Assembly (NCBI RefSeq): GCF_023336755.1 | Contig: NZ_JALZWP010000003.1 | Coordinates: 62,001-126,000 of the forward strand | DNA length: 64,000 nt | Source: Roseinatronobacter domitianus | GTDB taxonomy: Bacteria > Pseudomonadota > Alphaproteobacteria > Rhodobacterales > Rhodobacteraceae | Direction of reading: 5' to 3' | Shown: in pieces, positions 42,923 through 53,182 of the stretch | Layout: each line of letters opens with the position of its first letter | Numbering within the stretch: position 1 is the stretch's first letter | Translations under genes and position numbers: made by a program | The notes under the pieces: generated by a model | Told to the model about the DNA's origin: nothing | Seen by the model: the letters and a program-made list of their open reading frames with translations, nothing else | The model's database searches: none

Positions 42923-44382
42923 GACTGCCGCCCCAGTGGCTTGCCGCGCCAGCCTTGGGCGCGGTCATGGCGCTGGGGCACGCCCCTCTCGGCTGGTGGT
43001 GGGCAACGCTGCTGGCTGCGACCGCGCTGTTCAGCCTAATGCCCCCAACCCCGCGCGGCGCGACACGCTGGCTATGGCTTGGCGGGCTTGGGTATTTTGG
43101 GTTGGCACTTGTCTGGATCGTGCAGCCCTTCTTCATCAACCCTGCCGTTCATGGCTGGATGGCCCCTTTCGCGCTGGCCTTCATGGCCGGTGGCATGGCG
43201 CTGTTCTGGGCGGGCGCGGGTCTGGCGGCCCGGTTTGGTCCGGTGCTGGTCGCAGTTATATTCCTTGCACTGGAACTGCTGCGCGGCTGGGTGCTGACGG
43301 GCTTTCCGTGGGCCATGCTGGGGCATGTTCTGATCGATACGCCGCTGGTGCAACTGGCCAGCCTTGGCGGCGCGGGACTGCTCTCTGGCATTGTGCTGGG
43401 TGTCGCGGCGCTGCTGGGCTTGGCGCAGACATGGCGCGGGCGGATGCTGGGCAGCGGCGTGATGATCGCGGTTTTGGCGGCGGCATGGGTTTGGGGCGCA
43501 GCGCGCGGCCCGTCCGACATGGCCCAAACAGGGCCGGTGGTTCGGCTGGTGCAGCCCAATGCGCCTCAGACCGAGAAATGGGATCAGGCGCGCGCGCTGT
43601 TCTTCTTCGAGCGGATGCTGGATCAGACCGCGACGCCCGCGCAAAACCCGCCCGCGTTAATTGTCTGGCCCGAAACCTCGGTCCCGTTCCTGCTGGACTA
43701 TCCGGGCGCGGCCTTTGGAATGATGGCGGATGCCGCAAGCACACATGGCCCCGACACGCAGATCGGTTTCGGGGTGCAACGGCTGGACGCCGGGCGCTAT
43801 TTCAACAGTCTCGCGATTCTGGATACCAAGGGGCAGGTCGGTCAGGTCTATGACAAACATCATCTGGTTCCCTTTGGCGAATACATCCCGTTTGCAGAGT
43901 GGATCGCGGATAGCCCCGTTGGCGGCTTGGCGGGCCAAGCCCTGCAAGGCTACAGCCCCGGCCCCGGCCCACGCGCGCTGGACCTTGGCCCCTTGGGCCG
44001 CGCCTTGCCGTTAATCTGCTACGAGGCGATCTTTCCGCGCCACAGTCGCATCGCTCCCCGCCCCGATTGGCTGTTGCAGGTAACGAATGATGCGTGGTTC
44101 GGCACGTTTTCCGGGCCTTATCAACATTTGGCGCAAGCGCGGTTGCGGGCGGTCGAACAAGGGCTGCCCTTGTTACGCAGCGCCAATACCGGGGTCAGCG
44201 CCGGTTTTGATGGGTATGGCCAACCGCTTGGCCAGCTTGTTTTGGGGGAGGACGGGTTTATCGACATCGCGCTGCCGCCTGCCCTGCCGCCCACGCCCTA
44301 TGCCCGCTGGGGGGATGTGCCGATCTGGGCGCTGCTTGTGCTGCTGGCGGTCAGTTTAGCCGCTGCGCGTCGGTTCAGATAA
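42919..44382 (+). CDS. lnt: Apolipoprotein N-acyltransferase
   Basis: 487 residues: about seven membrane segments, then a nitrilase-type periplasmic domain. Catalytic Glu, Lys and Cys are recognisable in VWPETSVPFLL, VYDKHHLVPFGEYIP and LPLICYEAIFP. Lnt adds the third acyl chain to lipoproteins. The last gene of the phoH-ybeY-corC-lnt operon. Its end overlaps the convergent deoA by 8 bases. Confidence 0.96.
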   Translation: MRLPPQWLAAPALGAVMALGHAPLGWWWATLLAATALFSLMPPTPRGATRWLWLGGLGYFGLALVWIVQPFFINPAVHGWMAPFALAFMAGGMALFWAGAGLAARFGPVLVAVIFLALELLRGWVLTGFPWAMLGHVLIDTPLVQLASLGGAGLLSGIVLGVAALLGLAQTWRGRMLGSGVMIAVLAAAWVWGAARGPSDMAQTGPVVRLVQPNAPQTEKWDQARALFFFERMLDQTATPAQNPPALIVWPETSVPFLLDYPGAAFGMMADAASTHGPDTQIGFGVQRLDAGRYFNSLAILDTKGQVGQVYDKHHLVPFGEYIPFAEWIADSPVGGLAGQALQGYSPGPGPRALDLGPLGRALPLICYEAIFPRHSRIAPRPDWLLQVTNDAWFGTFSGPYQHLAQARLRAVEQGLPLLRSANTGVSAGFDGYGQPLGQLVLGEDGFIDIALPPALPPTPYARWGDVPIWALLVLLAVSLAAARRFR

Positions 44383-45676
44383 TCTCTGACACAAGGACGG
44401 GTTCGGTCGCCTGCCGGGCAATCTGGCAGGCGGTTTGGAACGCGGCGCTGGCTGTCTGAGCATCGGCATCGGTTGCGGCATGAACCATGCCGAGAGGATC
44501 GCCCATGCTGAGATCTGCTCCGATGGGCGCAATCGCGGAAAAGCCGACATGGGGGTCGATCTTGTCACTGGCCGCGCGCCGTCCGCCACCCAAGCCGATC
44601 ACCGCCTGACCAATGGCGCGGGTATCATAGCCCGCGACCCGGCCCGCAACGGCTGCTGGGATTGCACGGATGACAGGCGCGCGCTCCAGATAGACAGCGC
44701 TACGCTCGACAAAGTCGTTAGGCCCGCCAAGGCCCGCGACCATGCGCCCGAAAAGCTCTGCCGCAGCGCCACAACCAAGCGTTTCCGCAATCCGCGCGCG
44801 TCCCTCGGCGGCGTCGCGCACAAGCCCGGAAAGCGTAAGCGCCTCGCCCCCCAGAACCAGCACCATCTCGTGCAGTCGCGGTGCCGCTGCCGCATTGCCC
44901 CGCAACAGCTCCAGCGCGACAGTCAGTTCCACAAGGTTTCCCGCCGCCGGTGCCAGAGGTTGGCTCATATCGCTCAGCACAGCGCGGGCCGGGCAGCCTG
45001 CGCGCGTGGACACATCGACCAAGGTTTGGGCCAAAGTCCGTGCGTCGGACGGGTTGGAGATGAACGCGCCAGAGCCGGTTTTCACATCCAGCACCAACCC
45101 TTGGACGCCCGCCGCCAGTTTCTTTGACAAGATAGAGGCCACGATCAGCGGTTGCGACGCCACGGTCGCGGTCACATCGCGGATCGCATATAGCCGCCGG
45201 TCCGCCGGGGCCAGTTCGGCGCTGGCCCCCACAATGGCGCATCCGGCACCTGCAACCACCGCGCGCAGCCGCGTCGGGTCCGGGTTAACGATGTAGCCCG
45301 GTATCGCTTCCAGCTTATCCAGTGTGCCGCCCGTATGCCCCAATCCCCGGCCAGAGATCATAGGCACCACCGCCCCACAGGCGGCAAGTGCCGGGGCCAG
45401 CACGACTGAGACCGTGTCGCCCACCCCGCCGGTCGAATGCTTGTCAATGACAGGGCCGGTATCCCAGTGCAGCTTTTGCCCCGAATCGCGCATCGCCAAG
45501 GTCAGGGCGGCTGTCTCGGCAGCATCCATGCCACGCAAAACAATCGCCATGGCGAGCGCGCCCGCCTGTGCGTCAGAGAGGCTGCCGTCGCTGAGCCCGC
45601 GCGCAAGGGTCGCGATCTGGTCAGACGACAGCGCCGCGCCGTCGCGTTTCAAGGCGATCAGATCCTGGTAAAGCAT
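44375..45676 (-). CDS. deoA: Thymidine phosphorylase
   Basis: 433 residues. The phosphate-binding DKHSTGGVGDTVS, GRGLGHTGGTLDKLEAIPG and LVLDVKTGSGAFI are signatures of pyrimidine nucleoside phosphorylases. It cleaves thymidine (or deoxyuridine) with phosphate. The ATG at 45676 is preceded by GGAGGGG. No other deo genes (deoC, deoD) flank it. Confidence 0.95.
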   Translation of the reverse strand: MLYQDLIALKRDGAALSSDQIATLARGLSDGSLSDAQAGALAMAIVLRGMDAAETAALTLAMRDSGQKLHWDTGPVIDKHSTGGVGDTVSVVLAPALAACGAVVPMISGRGLGHTGGTLDKLEAIPGYIVNPDPTRLRAVVAGAGCAIVGASAELAPADRRLYAIRDVTATVASQPLIVASILSKKLAAGVQGLVLDVKTGSGAFISNPSDARTLAQTLVDVSTRAGCPARAVLSDMSQPLAPAAGNLVELTVALELLRGNAAAAPRLHEMVLVLGGEALTLSGLVRDAAEGRARIAETLGCGAAAELFGRMVAGLGGPNDFVERSAVYLERAPVIRAIPAAVAGRVAGYDTRAIGQAVIGLGGGRRAASDKIDPHVGFSAIAPIGADLSMGDPLGMVHAATDADAQTASAAFQTACQIARQATEPVLVSEII

Positions 45677-45753
45677 CGCCCCTCCATCCGGTTGGCGCAA
45701 GTGTCGCGCCCGACCTGCCAATATGCAAGACAAGACCGGATATCGTCGCGCGC

Positions 45754-46356
45754 CTAGACCAACTCTTCCGACCGGATTATCGGGAAAAACTGCCCACCAG
45801 ACCAGAGCCCAAACCATGACACGCCGTCACGCTCGGCATGGGTGCCAAGCTCCACCAGCCGGTAAAAGCTTTTGCGGTCGATCAACGCCTCTAGCCCCGC
45901 GCGGATATGCACATAAGGCGAAGGTTCGCCTGATTCCGGGTCGCGCTCCACCCGCAGGGGGTTGTCCGGCCCGGCCAATGCTTCGTCGCCCATATTGGTC
46001 ACGAAGGTCAGGTCTTGCGCATCGCCTGTCCCTTTGGCCCGAAAATCTACCGCGACGAACGGCGCGTCCTCGACAGTTATACCGACCTTCTCAACCGGGG
46101 TGACAAGGAAAAACTTGTCACCCTCACGCTTCAGGATGGTCGAAAACAGCCGCGCCAGCGCGGGCCGCCCGATGGGCGTGCCTTCATAAAACCATGTGCC
46201 ATCGCGCGCGATGCGCATGTCCAGATCGCCGCAAAAGGGCGGGTTCCACAGGTGCACCGGCGGCAATCCGCGCTCTTTGCTGGCAGCGCGCGCCGCATCT
46301 GCCAGCGCATTGGCCGAAGGTGTCACGTTATTTTGTTGCATCGGTGTTTTTGCCAT
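45754..46356 (-). CDS. DUF1285 family protein
   Basis: 200 residues. VHLWNPPFCGDLDMRIARDG, TPIGRPALARLFSTILKRE and LVTPVEKVGITVEDAPF are the conserved DUF1285 blocks. It is soluble, with no signal; function unknown. The ATG at 46356 is taken because the upstream open frame runs through the divergent moxR gene. It is divergent from the MoxR/DUF58 operon, with 97 bases between the two starts. Confidence 0.92.
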   Translation of the reverse strand: MAKTPMQQNNVTPSANALADAARAASKERGLPPVHLWNPPFCGDLDMRIARDGTWFYEGTPIGRPALARLFSTILKREGDKFFLVTPVEKVGITVEDAPFVAVDFRAKGTGDAQDLTFVTNMGDEALAGPDNPLRVERDPESGEPSPYVHIRAGLEALIDRKSFYRLVELGTHAERDGVSWFGLWSGGQFFPIIRSEELV

Positions 46357-46453
46357 TGGCTGCCTTTGCGATATGTCTGAGGGTAACGTAACATGACTTC
46401 GCAAGTTTTCATCCCGAAGCGGGGCGAAACCCAAAGGCAAAAGGACGCGCCCT

Positions 46454-47461
46454 ATGACAGATGTCACCGACCTTCCCCAGCAGATCGAAGCCCTTGGGGA
46501 AAAATTGGCAGAGGCGCGCGCCAGTATCAACCGGCGTTTTATCGGACAGGAAACCGTTGTGGACCTGACCTTGACCGCCATGCTCTGCGGCGGGCATGGG
46601 TTGCTGATCGGCCTTCCGGGCTTGGGGAAAACACGTCTGGTCGATACGCTCTCGACCGTGATGGGGCTGCACGGCAACCGCGTGCAGTTTACCCCCGACC
46701 TTATGCCCGCCGATATTCTGGGCTCCGAAGTGCTGGACGTGGATGACAGCGGCAAACGCGCGTTTCGCTTTATCGAAGGGCCGATTTTCTGCCAGCTTCT
46801 GATGGCCGATGAGATCAACCGCGCCAGCCCGCGCACACAAGCGGCTTTGTTGCAGGCGATGCAAGAGCGCGAAGTCACAGTCGCGGGCCAGCACCACAAG
46901 CTGGCCGCACCCTTCCATGTGCTGGCCACGCAAAACCCACTGGAACAGGAAGGCACGTACCCGCTGCCCGAAGCGCAGCTTGACCGCTTTCTGGTGCAGA
47001 TCGATGTTCTATATCCCGACCGCGACACCGAGCGCGACATCTTGATTGCAACCACCGGGGCTGCCGAAGACACCGCGCATGAGGTCTTCAGCGCCGCCGA
47101 ATTGATCGCCGCGCAAGGGCTTCTGCGCCGCATGCCGGTGGGTGAACGGGTGGTGGATGCCATCCTTGATCTGGTGCGCGCCTGCCGTCCGGGTGAAGCT
47201 GAGGCTCATGACGCCGTGCAGGGCATGGTTGCTTGGGGCCCCGGCCCGCGCGCGGCGCAAGCGCTGATGCTGACAGTGCGCGCACGGGCGCTGTTGCAGG
47301 GGCGGCTTGCGCCATCGCTGGACGATGTCGCCGCTATGGCCCGCCCGGTGCTGTCGCACCGTATGGCGCTGGGTTTTGCCGCCCGCGCGCAGGGGGCCGA
47401 TCTGGGTCAAATTATCGACACGGTCGCCGCCCAAGCCACCGACATGGCGGCGGCTGCGTGA
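46454..47461 (+). CDS. MoxR-family AAA ATPase
   Basis: 335 residues. INRRFIGQETVVDLTLTAM, Walker A LIGLPGLGKTRLV, Walker B LLMADEINRASPRTQAALLQ, and ATQNPLEQEGTYPLPEAQLD are textbook MoxR. MoxR ATPases are thought to act as chaperones with DUF58/VWA partners. This is the first gene of a four-gene operon; it overlaps the DUF58 gene by GTGA. It is a second MoxR in this window, distinct from the CoxD-like one at 34430. Confidence 0.95.
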   Translation: MTDVTDLPQQIEALGEKLAEARASINRRFIGQETVVDLTLTAMLCGGHGLLIGLPGLGKTRLVDTLSTVMGLHGNRVQFTPDLMPADILGSEVLDVDDSGKRAFRFIEGPIFCQLLMADEINRASPRTQAALLQAMQEREVTVAGQHHKLAAPFHVLATQNPLEQEGTYPLPEAQLDRFLVQIDVLYPDRDTERDILIATTGAAEDTAHEVFSAAELIAAQGLLRRMPVGERVVDAILDLVRACRPGEAEAHDAVQGMVAWGPGPRAAQALMLTVRARALLQGRLAPSLDDVAAMARPVLSHRMALGFAARAQGADLGQIIDTVAAQATDMAAAA

Positions 47462-48321
47462 CGGCCGATCTGCGCCAAAGGGCCGAAGGGCTTGCCGCCC
47501 CCCTGCCCGCGCTTTTGGCGCAGGCAGAGCATTTGGCTGCGTCTGTGCTACCCGGTGCGCATGGACGTCGGCGTGCCGGGCAAGGCGATGAGTTCTGGCA
47601 GTATCGCCCCGCCACCGCGTCCGATGGTGCGGGGCGGATAGACTGGCGGCGCTCTGGGCGTGCCGATGCACATTTCGTGCGCGAGACCGAATGGCAAGCG
47701 GCGCAGGCAGTCACGCTTTGGGTGGACCGCGCACAGGCGATGGCGTTTTCCGGCGCAAAGGATCGCGCCCCAAAAGCCGACCGCGCGCGGCTTTTGGGGC
47801 TGGCCTTGGCTGTGTTGCTGCTGAAGGGCGGCGAGCGTGTGGGCCTGTTGCCCGACCTGCCGCCGCGGATGGGGCGCGCGCAGTTGGAGCCGTTGACGCT
47901 GTCGCTGGCCACGGATGACGCGACCGATTTTGGCACCCCCCCGCCGGCAGCGATGCCTGCACGCTCGCAAGCCGTGTTCCTGTCGGATTTCCTTGGCCCG
48001 ACCGAGGGGCTGGAAGAGGCTATCGCACGGGCGGTCGAGCAAGGGGTTGGCGGTGTTCTGGTGCAGATCCTTGATCCGGTGGAAGAACAGTTTCCCTATC
48101 AGGGCCGCTCTATTTTCGAATCCATGAGCGGTATTATACGTCACGAAACCCTGCGCGCGAATGACTTGCAGACCCGCTACCGTGATCGCCTGGCGGCGCG
48201 CAAAGACGCGCTGTCCGCCTTGGCGCGTCACAGTGGCTGGCAGGTTTTGACCCACCATACCGACCAACCGCCAGCCAAAGCCCTGATGGCGCTGTGGCAG
48301 GCGCTGGATGGGGGGCGATGA
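47458..48321 (+). CDS. DUF58 domain protein
   Basis: 287 residues from a GTG at 47458 that overlaps the moxR stop. The DUF58 signature is EFWQYRPATASDGAGRIDWR and RRSGRADAHFVRETE, near residues 46-80. DUF58 proteins have a VWA-like fold and always accompany MoxR ATPases. Its stop overlaps the next ATG. Function of the complex is unknown; in other bacteria it affects envelope stress and viability. Confidence 0.92.
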   Translation: MTADLRQRAEGLAAPLPALLAQAEHLAASVLPGAHGRRRAGQGDEFWQYRPATASDGAGRIDWRRSGRADAHFVRETEWQAAQAVTLWVDRAQAMAFSGAKDRAPKADRARLLGLALAVLLLKGGERVGLLPDLPPRMGRAQLEPLTLSLATDDATDFGTPPPAAMPARSQAVFLSDFLGPTEGLEEAIARAVEQGVGGVLVQILDPVEEQFPYQGRSIFESMSGIIRHETLRANDLQTRYRDRLAARKDALSALARHSGWQVLTHHTDQPPAKALMALWQALDGGR

Positions 48322-51068
48322 TGGGCGCGGTCGGTTTTTCTACCCCGTGGCTGCTGGCGGCCTTGATCGCGCTTCCGTTGCTGTGGTGGCTGTTGCGCGC
48401 TGTGCCACCGGCGCCGGTTGTGCGCCGGTTTCCCGGTGTGGCGCTATTGCTTGGCCTGACCGATGAGCGCACGGAGACCGACAAGACGCCGTGGTGGCTG
48501 TTGCTGTTGCGCGCCCTTGCGGTAGCTGCGTTGATCGTGGGTTTTGCTGGCCCCATGCTGAACCCTCAGGCCGCACGCACCGGCGATGCGCCGCTTCTGA
48601 TTGTGATGGACGCAAGCTGGGCCAGCGCCCGCGACTGGCCGCGCCGTGCCGAACGGGTGGGCGAGCTGCTGGCAGAGGCCGAACGCGCCGACCGGCCCGT
48701 GGCCGTTGTGGCATTGACCGACCTTCCCGAAGGACCGTTGCCGCTGCGGGATGCGCGCTTTTGGGCCGAACGCGTTGGCGCATTGGCCCCGACCCCTTTC
48801 GCTGCCAAGCCTGAAACAATCTTCGCTTGGGCCGCTAATCTGCCCGACCGGCTGGACAGCTACTGGGTCTCTGATGGGCTGGACGCTTCTTATCGTGCTG
48901 GCCTAACCGAAGACCTACAAACGCGCGGCACCTTGACAGTGTTTGAAACCTCGCGCCCCGTGATTGCGCTCGCACCGCCCAGCCTGCGGGAAGGCGTTTT
49001 GAACCTGCAAGCCATCCGATTGCCCGACCAACCGGCCACTGAGGTCGACATCATCGCGACAGGCCGCGACCCGTCGGGGGTAGAGCGTGCGCTGACCCGC
49101 GCCACGGCCCGCTTCGAGGCAGGCGCAGAGCGCGCAGAGGTCGATTTGGTTCTGCAACCCGAATTGCGCAACCGCATCACCCGATTCCAGATTGCCGGGG
49201 TGCGCAGCGCTGGCGCAGTCGCGCTGACCGATGACGCGCTGCAACGCCGCAAGGTGGCGCTTCTGACCGGACGCGAGGGTGACGAGGGGGCAGAGTTGCT
49301 GTCGCCATTCTTCTATTTGCGCCAAGCTTTGGGACCGGTCGCAGAGCTGATCGAAAGCCCGTCGATTGACGATCTGCTGCTGACCGCGCCGGATGTTCTG
49401 ATTCTGGTCGATGTCGCCAGTTTGGGAGAGGTCGAAACCGCGCAGATCCTTGATTTCGTGCGAGCGGGTGGGATGTTGATGCGCTTTGCCGGGCCGCGCC
49501 TTGCCGCATCGGAAATCGCGCGCGACGCCGAAGACCCGCTACTGCCTGTCCGGCTGCGGATCGGCGGGCGCACGGTCGGTGGGGCCATGAGCTGGGGCGC
49601 ACCGCGACGCTTGCGCGATTTCGCGCCGGACTCGCCTTTCGCGGGTCTTACAATCCCCGAAGATGTGACCGTCGCCGCGCAGGTCTTGGCACAACCCGAT
49701 CCCGGCCTGGCGGACCGCACGATTGCCACATTGGCCGACGGCACGCCGCTGGTTACGCGCAAGTTCGACGAGGACGGCCAGATCGTGCTGGTCCACACCA
49801 CTGCCAATGCCGATTGGTCGACCCTGCCATTATCGGGATTGTTCGTGCAGATGTTGGAGCGGCTGGCCGTCTCTACCCGTGGGGCGGCGCTTGACCCGGA
49901 CGCGGTCGGCGATCAGCTTTGGCAACCGCAACGCGCGCTTGATGGGTTTGGCGAAATACAGGATACCAGCCGCGAACCTGCGGTCGAAGGCACAATCCTG
50001 GCGGCGCGCGCTTTCGGGCCAGACCTGCCGCCCGGTGTTTACAGCAGTGCCGCAGGAACGCTGGCGCTGAACCTTGGCACGCAGGACATGGCATTGTCAC
50101 CCAGCACATGGCCCGCGACCGTTGCGGTCGAGCGCGACGCCGTCGCTGTCACCCGTGATCTGCGTGCACCGCTCTTGATCGCGGGTCTGGGGTTGCTGCT
50201 GATCGACATCCTTGCCGCATTGTGGCTGTCCGGGCGGCTGCGCGGCAGCGCTGTGGCGGCAGTCTTGTTGGCGTTTATGTTGCCTGCCGAAAGCTACGCA
50301 CAAGACCCGGATGACCGGCTTGCCCTGCAAGCGACAAACGCGCTGGTTCTGGGCCATGTGCTGACCGGCGATGGCCGCGTGGACGACATGGCCGAGGCCG
50401 GTTTGCGCGGGTTAAGCCGCATCCTGTTTGCCCGCACCTCTATCGAACCCGCGCCGCCGATCGGCGTAGATATAGAACGCGATGAATTGACCTTCTTCCC
50501 GTTCCTGTATTGGCCGATCACGGAAAACACACCCATCCCGTCAGATGCTGCTTATGCCAAGCTGAACCGCTACTTGCGCGGCGGTGGAATGATCTTGTTC
50601 GACACGCGCGATGCCGAACTGGCCGGGCTGACCCGCACCACTCCAGAAGCCAGACGCTTGCAGGCAATCGCCCGCCCGCTGGACATACCGCCGCTGGAGC
50701 CCGTGCCAGAGGACCATGTGTTGACCCGCACGTTCTACCTGCTCAGCGAATTTCCGGGCCGCTACCGGGGGCGCGATGTCTGGGTCGAAGCCGCCCCCGC
50801 CGATGCAGAACGCGCCGAAGGTATGCCGTTTCGCAATCTGAATGACGGGGTAACGCCGGTCATTGTCGGCGGGCATGACTGGGCCAGTGCATGGGCGGTG
50901 GATGAGGCCGGGCAACCTATGGTGCGCATAGGCATGGGGCTGGTGGGCGAGGAGCAGCGTGAAATGGCTTACCGCTTCGGGGTGAACCTGATTACCCATG
51001 TGCTGACCGGAAATTACAAGTCGGATCAGGTGCATGTGCCTGCTTTGCTGGAAAGGCTGGGGCAATGA
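48318..51068 (+). CDS. DUF4159 / BatA-type membrane protein
   Basis: 916 residues. The N-terminus FSTPWLLAALIALPLLWWLL is a BatA-like membrane segment, with a second segment at WWLLLLRALAVAALIVGFA. A VWA-like region follows (LLIVMDASWASARDW), then two more membrane segments (about 615-665: LLIAGLGLLLIDILAALWL, AAVLLAFMLPAESYA). The last 215 residues form DUF4159 (FPFLYWPITENTPIPSD, RGGGMILFDTRDA). ATG at 48318 overlaps the DUF58 stop. The MIDAS-like DASWASA lacks the full DxSxS, so metal binding is doubtful. Confidence 0.88.
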   Translation: MMGAVGFSTPWLLAALIALPLLWWLLRAVPPAPVVRRFPGVALLLGLTDERTETDKTPWWLLLLRALAVAALIVGFAGPMLNPQAARTGDAPLLIVMDASWASARDWPRRAERVGELLAEAERADRPVAVVALTDLPEGPLPLRDARFWAERVGALAPTPFAAKPETIFAWAANLPDRLDSYWVSDGLDASYRAGLTEDLQTRGTLTVFETSRPVIALAPPSLREGVLNLQAIRLPDQPATEVDIIATGRDPSGVERALTRATARFEAGAERAEVDLVLQPELRNRITRFQIAGVRSAGAVALTDDALQRRKVALLTGREGDEGAELLSPFFYLRQALGPVAELIESPSIDDLLLTAPDVLILVDVASLGEVETAQILDFVRAGGMLMRFAGPRLAASEIARDAEDPLLPVRLRIGGRTVGGAMSWGAPRRLRDFAPDSPFAGLTIPEDVTVAAQVLAQPDPGLADRTIATLADGTPLVTRKFDEDGQIVLVHTTANADWSTLPLSGLFVQMLERLAVSTRGAALDPDAVGDQLWQPQRALDGFGEIQDTSREPAVEGTILAARAFGPDLPPGVYSSAAGTLALNLGTQDMALSPSTWPATVAVERDAVAVTRDLRAPLLIAGLGLLLIDILAALWLSGRLRGSAVAAVLLAFMLPAESYAQDPDDRLALQATNALVLGHVLTGDGRVDDMAEAGLRGLSRILFARTSIEPAPPIGVDIERDELTFFPFLYWPITENTPIPSDAAYAKLNRYLRGGGMILFDTRDAELAGLTRTTPEARRLQAIARPLDIPPLEPVPEDHVLTRTFYLLSEFPGRYRGRDVWVEAAPADAERAEGMPFRNLNDGVTPVIVGGHDWASAWAVDEAGQPMVRIGMGLVGEEQREMAYRFGVNLITHVLTGNYKSDQVHVPALLERLGQ

Positions 51069-53122
51069 GCGGAACAGAGATTACCTTTGCGCCACTGCTG
51101 CCTTGGCCGTTCTTGGGCGCGGTTGCCGGGGTCGCTGTGCTGATGGTGGCCTTGGCGCTTTGGCGTGGCTTGCGCGGGTGGTGGTTGCGCGGGCTGTCGG
51201 CGCTGGCGCTGCTGGCCGCGCTGGCCAATCCGGCGCTGCAAACCGAATTGCGCGATACGCTCTCTGATATCGCGCTGGTGGTGGTGGATCAGACTGCCTC
51301 GAACCGGCTAAGCGACCGCATCGCGCAAACCGACACAGCCCGCACCCATCTGGAACAGGAACTTGCAGCCCTGCCCGGAGTGGAAACCCGCTTCGTCACA
51401 GTCGAGGATGCCGCACGCGATCAAGGCAGCCTGCTGGCCGGAGCTTTGGCAGAGGCGCTTGCGGAAATCCCGCGCGACCGGCTTGCCGGGACATTCTTGC
51501 TGTCGGACGGGCTGGCGCATGACGCGGACATGGCTTTGGACCTGCCCAGCCCACTGCACTTGCTGCAAACCGGACAATCCGAGGACTGGGACCGCCGCTT
51601 GGTCGTGACCAATGCACCTGCCTTTGCAATCCTTGGTGAACCCGTAACGCTGACCCTGCGCGTTGAAGACCAAGGCGCAGTTCCATCCGGGGCCGGGGGT
51701 ATGGCCCCCTTGTTTTACTCTATAGACGGCGGACCGCGCCAAAGCGCCATGGTGCCCATTGGGCAGGACATGGAGATCGACGTCACGCTGGACAGAGGCG
51801 GGATGAATGTTCTGCAATTCGAACTGGAGGACGCTCCGGGCGAGTTGACCGACCGCAACAACGCCGCCATCGTGCAAATGAATGGCGTGCGCGACCGGTT
51901 GCGCGTGCTGCTTGTTTCGGGTGAACCCAACGCAGGCCAACGCACATGGCGCAACCTGCTGAAATCGGACCCGGCGGTTGATCTGGTGCATTTCACCATT
52001 CTGCGCCCGCCCGACCGGCATGATGGTGTGCCGGTAAATGAATTGTCACTCATCGCGTTCCCAACGCGCGAATTGTTCATCGAGAAGATCGACGAATTCG
52101 ACCTTATCATCTTCGACCGTTACAAACGGCGCGGCATTTTACCGTCGGCTTATTTCGCCAATATTGCGCGCTATGTGCAGGATGGCGGGGCACTTCTGGT
52201 CGTTGGTGGGCCGGAACTGGCCGGGGCAGAGAGCATCTGGCGCTCGCCACTTGGCGCGGTCTTCCCTGCCAGCCCAACAGCCCGCGTCCTGGACCAGGGC
52301 TTCCGCCCAGAGGTAACGGATCTTGGCCAGCGCCACCCGGTCACGGCCGGGTTAGAGGCTTTGGCCCCCGCAGCTGAAGGCTGGGGCCGCTGGTTTCGTC
52401 AGATAGAAGTTGTGGCAGAGGATGGCCAAGTCCTTATGGACGGGATCGACGGACGCCCTCTGCTAATGCTGAATCGAGTCGAGCAAGGCCGCATGGCGCT
52501 TATCGCCTCTGACCAGACATGGCTTTGGGACCGTGGCTTTGAGGGCGGTGGGCCGCAGCTTGAACTGCTACGGCGCCTTGCGCATTGGATGATGGGCGAG
52601 CCGGAATTGCAGGAAGAAACCCTGACCGCCACCGCAGAAGGCCAACGCCTGTCGATCACCCGTCGCAGCCTAGGCGATGGGGTCGGTGATATCATCGTGA
52701 CAGCACCGGATGGCACCGAAACAGCCCTTGCCGTAACGGAAGAGGCACCGGGCGAATACCGCACAGAATGGGATGTGCCGGAAATCGGACTTTACCGGCT
52801 GCGCGAGGGTGATTTGACAAGCGTGGTCGCTGTCGGCCCACAAGCCCCGCGCGAATATGAAAGCACGATTGCGACAGGCGCGCGGTTGGGCGGACTGATC
52901 GAACCCACGCGTGGCGGTGTGGTCGAGATGTCCGAAGGTTTACCAGAATTGCGGCAGATCCGAGAAGGCCGCGCCGCAGCCGGGCGCGGTTGGCTGGGTA
53001 TCACACCGCGCAACGCCTATGTGACGACCGACCTGACCACCGCCGCGTTGCTGCCCGGCTGGGCTTGGCTTATACTGGCTGCCGGTCTGGCTCTTGGGGC
53101 TTGGCTGCGCGAAGGGCGCTGA
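51065..53122 (+). CDS. Large membrane protein with glutamine-amidotransferase-like region
   Basis: 685 residues. Two N-terminal segments (about 9-60: LGAVAGVAVLMVALALW, GLSALALLAALANPAL) and one C-terminal segment (WAWLILAAGLALGAWL) flank a long extracytoplasmic region. The middle part (about 275-460: RVLLVSGEPNAGQRTWRNLL, RYVQDGGALLVVGGPELAGA) looks like a class I glutamine amidotransferase/ThuA-like fold, but the catalytic Cys and His are not evident. It is coupled to DUF4159 by ATGA. Homologues travel with MoxR-DUF58-DUF4159; function unknown. Confidence 0.85.
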   Translation: MSGTEITFAPLLPWPFLGAVAGVAVLMVALALWRGLRGWWLRGLSALALLAALANPALQTELRDTLSDIALVVVDQTASNRLSDRIAQTDTARTHLEQELAALPGVETRFVTVEDAARDQGSLLAGALAEALAEIPRDRLAGTFLLSDGLAHDADMALDLPSPLHLLQTGQSEDWDRRLVVTNAPAFAILGEPVTLTLRVEDQGAVPSGAGGMAPLFYSIDGGPRQSAMVPIGQDMEIDVTLDRGGMNVLQFELEDAPGELTDRNNAAIVQMNGVRDRLRVLLVSGEPNAGQRTWRNLLKSDPAVDLVHFTILRPPDRHDGVPVNELSLIAFPTRELFIEKIDEFDLIIFDRYKRRGILPSAYFANIARYVQDGGALLVVGGPELAGAESIWRSPLGAVFPASPTARVLDQGFRPEVTDLGQRHPVTAGLEALAPAAEGWGRWFRQIEVVAEDGQVLMDGIDGRPLLMLNRVEQGRMALIASDQTWLWDRGFEGGGPQLELLRRLAHWMMGEPELQEETLTATAEGQRLSITRRSLGDGVGDIIVTAPDGTETALAVTEEAPGEYRTEWDVPEIGLYRLREGDLTSVVAVGPQAPREYESTIATGARLGGLIEPTRGGVVEMSEGLPELRQIREGRAAAGRGWLGITPRNAYVTTDLTTAALLPGWAWLILAAGLALGAWLREGR

Positions 53123-53182
53123 CCCCTGAAGTGGGTCGCACTACTTCGCATTCGCGCCACATGTTCTGTAATGATCGACATG

